Notes under the pieces: model-generated
Database searches by the model: none
Seen by the model: the letters and a program-made list of their open reading frames with translations, nothing else
What the model was told of the DNA's origin: nothing
Origin: Trichomonas vaginalis G3
Taxonomy: Eukaryota > Parabasalia > Trichomonadida > Trichomonadidae
Assembly: GCF_026262505.1 (NCBI RefSeq)
Contig: NC_067207.1
Span: forward strand, 12,554,082-12,618,081
Length of the DNA: 64,000 nt
Reading direction: 5' to 3'
Position numbers and translations under genes: made by a program
Part shown: in pieces, positions 58,187 to 64,000 of the stretch
Numbering within the stretch: the stretch's first letter is position 1
Layout: every line of letters begins with the position of its first letter

Positions 58187-59272
58187 TTAGAAGAATTTTC
58201 TTATTCTTTCTGGCATGTTTTTATCTTTCCAGTACTCCCGCTCTAATGGTCCCAGATGAGTTGGTTTAGATTCTCTCAAGTTCTTAGATGGTATAACATC
58301 TTCAACGCCTCCTTCATATCTTACTTTATAAGTGTCATCGTTTATGTTGTAGTCAAGTATTTCAATAACCACTCCTCGCTTTGCTTCGTCAATGGTTTCA
58401 GCAAGTTTGCCATTACTACTTTCGACTAATTTATGACGAGGGTAAAATGCTATGGAGTCGTCAGCAGCTTTTATAAGATATCCATTACCTTGCGTAGAGT
58501 CTACGATATAATAATTTCGACTTAACCTTAAACGTTTCTTTGTCAACGGTTTGTCGTCAAGAACTACACGAACTTTTGTTCCAGGAATGAGAGTAAATTG
58601 TGTTGAATTTCTGATATTTTGTGTTTGACTTCGTTTCTTTTGTATATACTTTTCTTCTTGTTGTTGTGTCATTGAATTTGGTGTATGTCCTGTTGTAGAA
58701 TGTGTTGAGGAATTGTAAACTTCGATGAAATGTTTCATTGTTTCTTCGGTAAAGTCTCGCTCTTGATTTAAATCTCTGAGAGTCCTTATGAAGCGGTTAA
58801 TGATACCGAGTATGTTATGGTTATGGTCTTCAGTAGTGTAGTGAGTTATGTTATGCTTAATGAGAAATTCTGTGATTTCGTTGCTGAGGTATGCACCGTC
58901 TTGGTCTGATGTTAAAATACTTGGGCTATGTTCTGCTACAAACTTTTGTAAAACTCTTAACACTTCATGAGTTCCTTTATTTCTCATTATATACGCAAAA
59001 GCTTTGCGAGTGTTAACATTAATGAAGATGAGGAATGGTTTATGTCCTCCTTTTCTGCTTTGAATGAGAGTGTCAAATTGGTATGCGTCAGGAGTGTTGG
59101 AGTAAATTGGTAAAAAGTAGTCGTAAGGATTTATTTTTGTTTGATGTACAACATTTTTGTCAAAGAACCTTTTCACTTCAGCTCTGTTAGTAAATCCCGA
59201 ACTCTTTGCAGCTTCATTGAATTTCTTAAAAGACCTCCATGGATGTTGTTCGAATACTTCTTTCAAGCTCAT
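58187..59272 (-). CDS. Retroviral-type (DDE) integrase of element B
   Basis: Inserts the element DNA; core Polinton gene. 361 residues, looks whole. An N-terminal helical head (MSLKEVFEQHPWRSFKKFNE) precedes the catalytic core: first Asp in QFDTLIQS (about 69), second in LTSDQDGAYLS (about 122), third-motif region HNILGIINRFIRTLRDLN (about 158), where Polinton integrases also carry LG(I/V)(I/V)(D/N)RF. Later come an SH3-like part (LIPGTKVRVVLDDKPL) and a chromodomain-like end (VVIEILDYNINDDTYKVRYE). Nineteen bases separate it from the fibre gene in the same direction. Copy A is near-identical over its visible part. Confidence 0.92.
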   Translation of the reverse strand: MSLKEVFEQHPWRSFKKFNEAAKSSGFTNRAEVKRFFDKNVVHQTKINPYDYFLPIYSNTPDAYQFDTLIQSRKGGHKPFLIFINVNTRKAFAYIMRNKGTHEVLRVLQKFVAEHSPSILTSDQDGAYLSNEITEFLIKHNITHYTTEDHNHNILGIINRFIRTLRDLNQERDFTEETMKHFIEVYNSSTHSTTGHTPNSMTQQQEEKYIQKKRSQTQNIRNSTQFTLIPGTKVRVVLDDKPLTKKRLRLSRNYYIVDSTQGNGYLIKAADDSIAFYPRHKLVESSNGKLAETIDEAKRGVVIEILDYNINDDTYKVRYEGGVEDVIPSKNLRESKPTHLGPLEREYWKDKNMPERIRKFF

Positions 59273-59291
59273 TTATGTAAAGTTAAAGATT

Positions 59292-62200
59292 TTAACCAAC
59301 TCGTATCCAAGCGTGCATTGTTATATAAGGAGGCATATAATCTTTTCCATTACCTGCTGGGTCTGTAATACCAGCTACAACATGTGTATGATTTCCTGCA
59401 GTTCCACAGAAAATACCTGTGCTAACATCTTTGGGGTCATCTGAGATATCATATCTATTCATTCCCTGTCTATTCGAACCCGCTGCAAGATTTATATAAC
59501 CTCTTTTTGTTATTGAATGTGAATGGTTTCCTTCCACAGATGTTCTTCCACTGAACCTATGCATATGTGAAGGAAGGTTTTCAATACCTATTTTCTTTGA
59601 ACCTCCCATCTTCATTGACTGCGTATTAGTGTAGAATGGAAAACTGTCAACTATTTCATACCATCTACCACCAAATAAAGTGTTTGGATTTATTGGATTC
59701 ATAGACGTATAAACAGCTCCTATAGGATATATTAAATCATATATGCTCATAACTCTATAAACATATTCTAAAGAACTTATGTCATTAAATACCATTTGGA
59801 ATGTATCTCCCGGATGAAATGTTGCATTTGTTCCACTTTTATAATGTAATGTTAGTTCAATAGAATTATCCAAGAAAAATTCAAAAGTATCTGGTTGAAG
59901 ACCTCTAACAAATTCAAATGGAGTTGCTGGTTCACCATTTATAATTTCTGTTGTAAATGTCATTGTATCTGGTTTCGAAAATTTCTTTGTTAGTTCTGTA
60001 TCCACATAAGTTTTGTCGGCTTTACTGTCTAACATTGCTGGTAGTTCATATGCTTCAAAGTTTCTGGCATGACCTTCGATATTCCTGCAACTCTTATCTA
60101 AATTGTTAAGAGTATCTTTTACGCTTGTACTCGGATTCTCTAAAGGTGCACTTGAACCCAAATCATAGTTCAATATTATGTCGTCTGCTCTAACAGTAGT
60201 GAAGGATTTATGTGTATGATTTTTGTCGGCTTTACTGTCTAAAGAAGTTTGAAGTTCATTTATATCGGAGATATTGTGTTTATGAGATTTCAAAACTTTG
60301 TTCGTTGCGTCAAGTTCTGTTTTGTCAGCTTTACTTTTAATAGCATCTTCAAAAGTTATTTTTGACTTAACTCTCAAAGTAAATCTTGGTTCAACTAATA
60401 CACCGTTAACAAAGAAGTATGAAGCATAAATTTCAGCGTTATAACCAAATGATTGTGGTGCTATACCTGTGTCATACTGTACAGTACAGTGTATGTCATA
60501 ACCTTTAGCACGAATGAATTTATATCTTCTTTCATTAACATTTTTCGTATTCACTTTTTCACCCTGTGTTAAATATCCATGATAGTCCGTTATAATCTGT
60601 TCATCAGAACTTATATAATGAACATGGTTTTTGTCTGCTTTATTGTCTAAAGAAGTTTGAAGTTCATTTATATCGGAGATATTGTGTTTATGAGATTTCA
60701 AAACTTTGTTCGTTGCGTCAAGTTCATTTTTGTCCGCTTTACTATTTAATGTAGCTTGAAGTTCATTTATATCGGAGATATTGTGTTTATGTTCTTTATC
60801 TGCTTTTTCGGCTAATTTCTCTTCTATCTCATTTATTTCAAGTTCATGCCTACCACCACCTCCCGAAGAAGTATTTTTCTTCAGCTCTTGAAGAACGTCC
60901 ACTTCGCCATCTTTGGTGTCAATAATGAGACTTTGAGTTAAAACCTTTCCTGTCTTAATGGATGTTTGTAAAACTTCTTCTTCACCGTGTTCGGGGTCAT
61001 CGTCGTCATATCTTGTGAAATCAGAGATGTTGTCATACATTAAGCATATCTGTCTCAAAAGTTCTGCTATTTGAATTGGAACGAAAGATATACAGAACTT
61101 TCATCATCTCCTAAAGTCAAGTCTGCTTTCTTAAGTATTTCTTGAATGTATGCAATGAGAACAGAGTACCTTGGAAAATATTCGAACAATATTTCATTAG
61201 CTGTTGGTTTTGGTGGTTCTTCTGGAGTTTCTGTTGTTTCAGTTCCTTCTGAGTTCTGTTGGAGTTTCTGCATCTCTTGACTTCAATGCTCTTGCTCTCA
61301 AAGACCTAAATGTTAGAGCACCGGGTTTTACAAAGGACTTTATAAATGCTTTAATAGTTCCTGGTAAGTTATTGTTAGCATTAAGTAAGTTCCTTATGCT
61401 TCCATCATGTACGTCCATAGCACTATGTAAAAAATCTATACTTTTCTTGTAGTCAGCAATAGACTGACTGTGATTTTTTAAAGATTTGTCAATACCTTTA
61501 AGCCAATCTTCATGCATGTCTGATACTGAGCCAAGAATATCATTTGCTTCCTTTAGTGTATTTTGTGCTTTTCGTAAAGTATCCAATCCCGTACGTGCAT
61601 TGTTTGCTATACGTCTTACAGTATCTATTTGACTCCTTGTTTCTTGCATCCAACCAGATAAAGTTTTAATAGTATCCGAACCATTTGAAATGAAGTTCAA
61701 AGCATTTTTAACGTCATCTAAAGCTTCTTCACCAAGTACTGCCCATATCTTTCCGATTTGGTATTGAAGAACTCCATATGAAGCAGCTGTTAAACCAGTA
61801 TTTATAAGGTCCCATATCCATGATTTAGCAGTTTTTCCATCCTTTCCATCCTTTCCATCCAAACCGTTTTCGCCTTGAGGTCCTTGTATTCCTTGAGGTC
61901 CTTGTATTCCTTGAGGTCCTTGTATTCCTTGTGGTCCGGTGTCACCCTTCTCTCCTTTCAGTTCATCTTTATGTTCGTTATAATATTCTAATGTCATAAG
62001 GTGTACATCATTACTGCTACCAGCAACTCCTAATATTTGTTTCTCATTCATGACTAAATTCTTTAGGCATTTAATGTTGTCGTCAAATCGAAAGCTCTTT
62101 AACAATTCAATGAGAACATTCAGTACTTTCACTAATGAGGCATCTACTGTAGAATTTATATATTGCACCGTTCCATCATTTATGATAGGAACTTTACTTA

Positions 62201-62372
62201 TTGTAATGAATGGGTCATAAGTGTTAAAAGTATCGAAATCAATGACTTTTTTAGTTTTTCCATCGTCAATGACTAAATCATTGCCTTCAATGGTTAAAGT
62301 TGAGTTTTCGTTTACTAGTTCATGTGCTCTTCTTGCTTCATTTGTTTCATACGCATATGCAGCAATAGTCAT
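59292..62372 (-). CDS. Collagen-stalk fibre gene of element B, phage-like tip
   Basis: Same plan as 40796-43681 in A. Head MTIAAYAYETNEARRAHELV, a collagen run (GPQGIQGPQGIQGPQGIQGP) with a different arrangement of triplets from A, coiled-coil stalk, Pro/Thr hinge, KADK/SDINELQ units (more units than A) and a tip. The tip starts YPIGAVYTSMNPINPNTLFG and goes through GGRWYEIVDSF, GGSKKIGIENLPSHMH, NHSHS, TAGNHTHVV and MPPYITMHAWIRVG. Stalk and head are almost identical to A, but the tip and the segment before it are strongly different. The gene looks broken in one or two places. Likely role: attachment fibre of a virion. Confidence 0.75.
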
Positions 62373-62389
62373 ATTTTAATGAGAATAAA
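62373..62389. promoter_or_regulatory. 17-bp bidirectional promoter region
   Basis: ATTTTAATGAGAATAAA between the ATG of the fibre gene (minus) and that of the minor-capsid-like gene (plus). Exact inverted match of 40779-40795. Confidence 0.55.
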
Positions 62390-63164
62390 ATGTTGTTCTA
62401 TTTGCAAAGTACTGACCCAAACGAATACGGAACAGTAAAGCTACAAACAAACTTAGGTCTTCAGAATGAAGCGCTTGCTTTCAGAGTTGTTGACTTCAAT
62501 ACTATCGCAACTTTTGTCATAACAGATGAAACAGATTTCATGGAGTTTGAAATAGATGGAAAGAAGCATGAAATAAGATTTCACAATAATGTAGAATATA
62601 AGATGGAAACATTAGCTGGAGTGTTAAATGCGCTCATAAATACTACAATAAACAAGGAGAACGAAGAAAACTTAATGAATGTTAAACTTATTGCAGGAGT
62701 TTTGAAGTTCAGTTATGCGAAGGAGTTTAAGATAACACGAATGAGTCATAGAGTTCAATTGCTTCTGGGAGCATACCATATGACATTTCCTTTGAAAAGT
62801 TGACAAAACGATTGAGATGAAATCTGTTCCATACGTATGTTATGGCAATTGTTTATACATTGAGTCAAAAATAGCTAATGTCACAGGTATTTCAGGAGTT
62901 AATAGTAAAGGTTCAGTAGAATATAAGTCTTTCTGTTATGAAGTAAATTCAATGTTCATTCCAAACGTTCCTGTCATAGCAACTCATTTAGGTAAATGGG
63001 TTCGCATTAGTCCTCATAATTTGAAAGACATGCAATTCAGACTAGTTGACTTTCAAGGAGAGCCTGTAGAACTGAAGGCACCAGTGCGAATGACTGTTGA
63101 AGTAGACTTTTTAGAAAATATTAAATGCAACAGCTTACAAGAGAACTCAGAGCTAAAAATATAA
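62390..63164 (+). CDS. Second minor-capsid-like protein gene of element B
   Basis: Counterpart of 40015-40778: MLFYLQSTDPNEYGTVKLQT start, PYVCYGNCLYIESKIANVTG and MFIPNVPVIATHLGKWVRIS towards the end. The segment after ETDF differs clearly from A (EFEIDGKKHEIRFHNNVEYK against EIEIDDKRSVITFPNRAGYR), while both flanks are nearly identical, so this is a local patch of divergence. The gene looks broken about once or twice. Beta-rich structural protein by inference. Confidence 0.5.
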
Positions 63165-63397
63165 AGTATGAATGTTATGTATTAGGTCATGAACTTTGGT
63201 TGTTGCTGTTTGATGAAACAAATGAGTTAGTTATGTCAGTCAAGAGAACAGAAAAAGGCGTCAAAGGCGCCGAGCGCAAAGCGCTATATTGTGTTAGTGA
63301 GAACTGCACCAAGTCAATAAGATTAGGTTTGCATTATGAAGATGAGTTCGATACTGTTGAAGAAGTTTTGGATAGATATTACAAATTGCTAACTTGA
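63125..63397 (+). CDS. Conserved small protein of element B (90 aa) with a translated insert
   Basis: Counterpart of 39815-40054, identical at both ends (MQQLTRELRAKNIKYECYVL; DTVEEVLDRYYKLL). Carries ten extra residues, GVKGAERKAL, after KRTEK, encoded by the 30-bp palindromic insert at 63257-63286. The frame is kept through the insert. Function unknown. Starts inside the end of the previous gene. Confidence 0.65.
   Translation: MQQLTRELRAKNIKYECYVLGHELWLLLFDETNELVMSVKRTEKGVKGAERKALYCVSENCTKSIRLGLHYEDEFDTVEEVLDRYYKLLT
63257..63286. repeat. 30-bp palindromic insert, in frame
   Basis: GGCGTCAAAGGCGCC + GAGCGCAAAGCGCTA: two small hairpins with AAA or similar loops. A has no insert: AGAAAAA is directly followed by TATTGTG. 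The insertion is exactly 30 bp. Confidence 0.85.
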
Positions 63398-63412
63398 AAT
63401 TTTTTTGACTAA

Positions 63413-63448
63413 CGGCGCAAAGCGCCAAGATGGGCTCAAAGAGCCCTC
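63413..63448. repeat. Palindromic insert, intergenic, double hairpin
   Basis: GGCGCAAAGCGCC, AAGAT, GGGCTCAAAGAGCCC, TCC. Lies between the convergent ends of the 90-aa and 166-178-aa genes. In A these ends overlap directly with no such sequence. Confidence 0.85.
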
Positions 63449-63457
63449 CTGACTGCT

Positions 63458-64000
63458 TTAATTTACTAAAACATATTTCAAACATAATTTATATTCTGTT
63501 GAAAGTTTTGTATACTCGTTCGAATATTTATACTTAAACTCAACTCCTGGAGTACCTGGTATTTCAATGATGCGGATGTTACCTATTTTCATGAATGGTG
63601 GCGTTTGACCACAGCATTCGATTTCAGGGTCGAGATAGTCAATGACACATTGTTTCCCTGTTATTCGTGATATAACATTTTCAAGGTCCTCCTTTGTTAG
63701 AATTATTTGGTTCTTGCTTATAAGATTTGTCAAAAGCTTCTTATCGTCTTTGAGTAAGATAGTTTGATATAACTGAAGAAGGTAATGGTCTACGTTATCT
63801 GAAGGATTTGTTTGAACATTTGTGTAAGGGTTGTCGTTGGCTTCTCTTGAAAGAATTTGGTCCAGTGGTGGATACTCTAACTTAACATCTGATGTAGCGT
63901 TAGCGTTTGAAGCTGAGTTTAAATTCACGGCGCCATGCGCCAAGATGGGCTCTTTGAGCCCTCCCGACTTAAGTTCTGGTTCTTTTTCTTTCAAACACTC
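63458..64000 (-). CDS. Conserved unknown protein of element B with a translated insert (runs off)
   Basis: Counterpart of 39204-39818 in A; its start lies beyond the window. Residues match A almost throughout (ATSDVKLEYPPLDQILSREA, DYLDPEIECCGQTPPFMKIG), except for twelve extra residues, GGLKEPILAHGA, after EPELKS. The insert is at 63931-63966. The protein frame is kept. Function unknown. Confidence 0.65.
   Translation of the reverse strand, partial: ECLKEKEPELKSGGLKEPILAHGAVNLNSASNANATSDVKLEYPPLDQILSREANDNPYTNVQTNPSDNVDHYLLQLYQTILLKDDKKLLTNLISKNQIILTKEDLENVISRITGKQCVIDYLDPEIECCGQTPPFMKIGNIRIIEIPGTPGVEFKYKYSNEYTKLSTEYKLCLKYVLVN
63931..63966. repeat. 36-bp palindromic insert, in frame
   Basis: Same double-hairpin unit as at 63413: CGCCATGCGCC, AAGAT, GGGCTCTTTGAGCCC, TCC. 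Here it lies inside a coding region as an exact 36-bp addition relative to A. Confidence 0.85.

Larger units (their letters stand above)
43928..64000 (-). mobile_element. Polinton/Maverick element B, nested in A, runs off the window
   Basis: Begins AGTTAGTATACA and is at least 20 kb. Parts from the left end: terminal repeat with the 94-aa gene; 78-aa and 35-aa genes; a 250-bp hairpin array; a membrane-anchor gene; major capsid protein; small basic genes; minor-capsid candidate; DNA polymerase B; 125-aa gene; KilA-N gene; unknown genes; integrase; fibre; minor-capsid-like and conserved genes. The ATPase end is expected beyond 64000. The orientation given follows the integrase. It looks broken, with about seven breaks in the visible part, while the polymerase and integrase look whole. 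Near-identity to A over 58.2-64.0 kb indicates a young element. Confidence 0.92.

Overview
The window comes from an AT-rich trichomonad (Parabasalia) genome, of the Trichomonas vaginalis or Tritrichomonas type. The evidence is intronless genes, a TCA-type initiator directly before a start codon, lineage-typical families (DUF3447-like ankyrin proteins, BspA-like leucine-rich proteins, a repeated beta-helix-like family) and large Polinton/Maverick elements. I cannot fix the species from the sequence alone.

Layout. Positions 1-29100 are host-like sequence. Three genes look functional: a RhoGEF-kelch protein (830-3352, minus), the kinesin-II accessory subunit KAP3 (9921-12035, plus) and an exportin-type karyopherin (21876-24836, minus). 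Between them lie decayed multigene-family copies: three beta-helix-like copies, two tandem BspA-like copies and three ankyrin loci. One ankyrin locus has been invaded by a 37-bp minisatellite. A 2.5-kb non-coding DNA transposon with a nested foldback structure splits the third beta-helix copy. Positions 29100-35714 hold no credible gene, but they contain a GC-hairpin tandem duplication and a cluster of 75-bp imperfect hairpins.

Positions 35715-64000 are two Polintons. Element A starts at 35715 and is interrupted inside its integrase at 43927 by element B, which starts at 43928 and runs off the window. B enters at a CCTGAC target and begins AGTTAG, as A does. B carries a protein-primed-type DNA polymerase B, an integrase, a major capsid protein, minor-capsid candidates, a collagen-stalk fibre with a phage-like tip, a KilA-N protein and small genes. 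A shows the packaging-ATPase side and the fibre. The 39.2-43.9 kb part of A and the 58.2-64.0 kb part of B are near-identical in opposite orientation, so both look young. Both are broken: about three or four breaks in the visible part of A, about seven in the visible part of B.

The most unusual signals are inside the Polintons. (1) Small GC-rich palindromic inserts lie between and inside coding regions; two are shown by A/B comparison to be clean in-frame insertions that are translated. (2) The fibre stalk is conserved while the receptor-binding tip has diverged. (3) There is a five-copy, 250-bp array in which each unit is four back-to-back hairpins. (4) A 94-aa gene lies inside the long terminal inverted repeats. 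(5) Divergent gene pairs share 16-17 bp bidirectional promoters.
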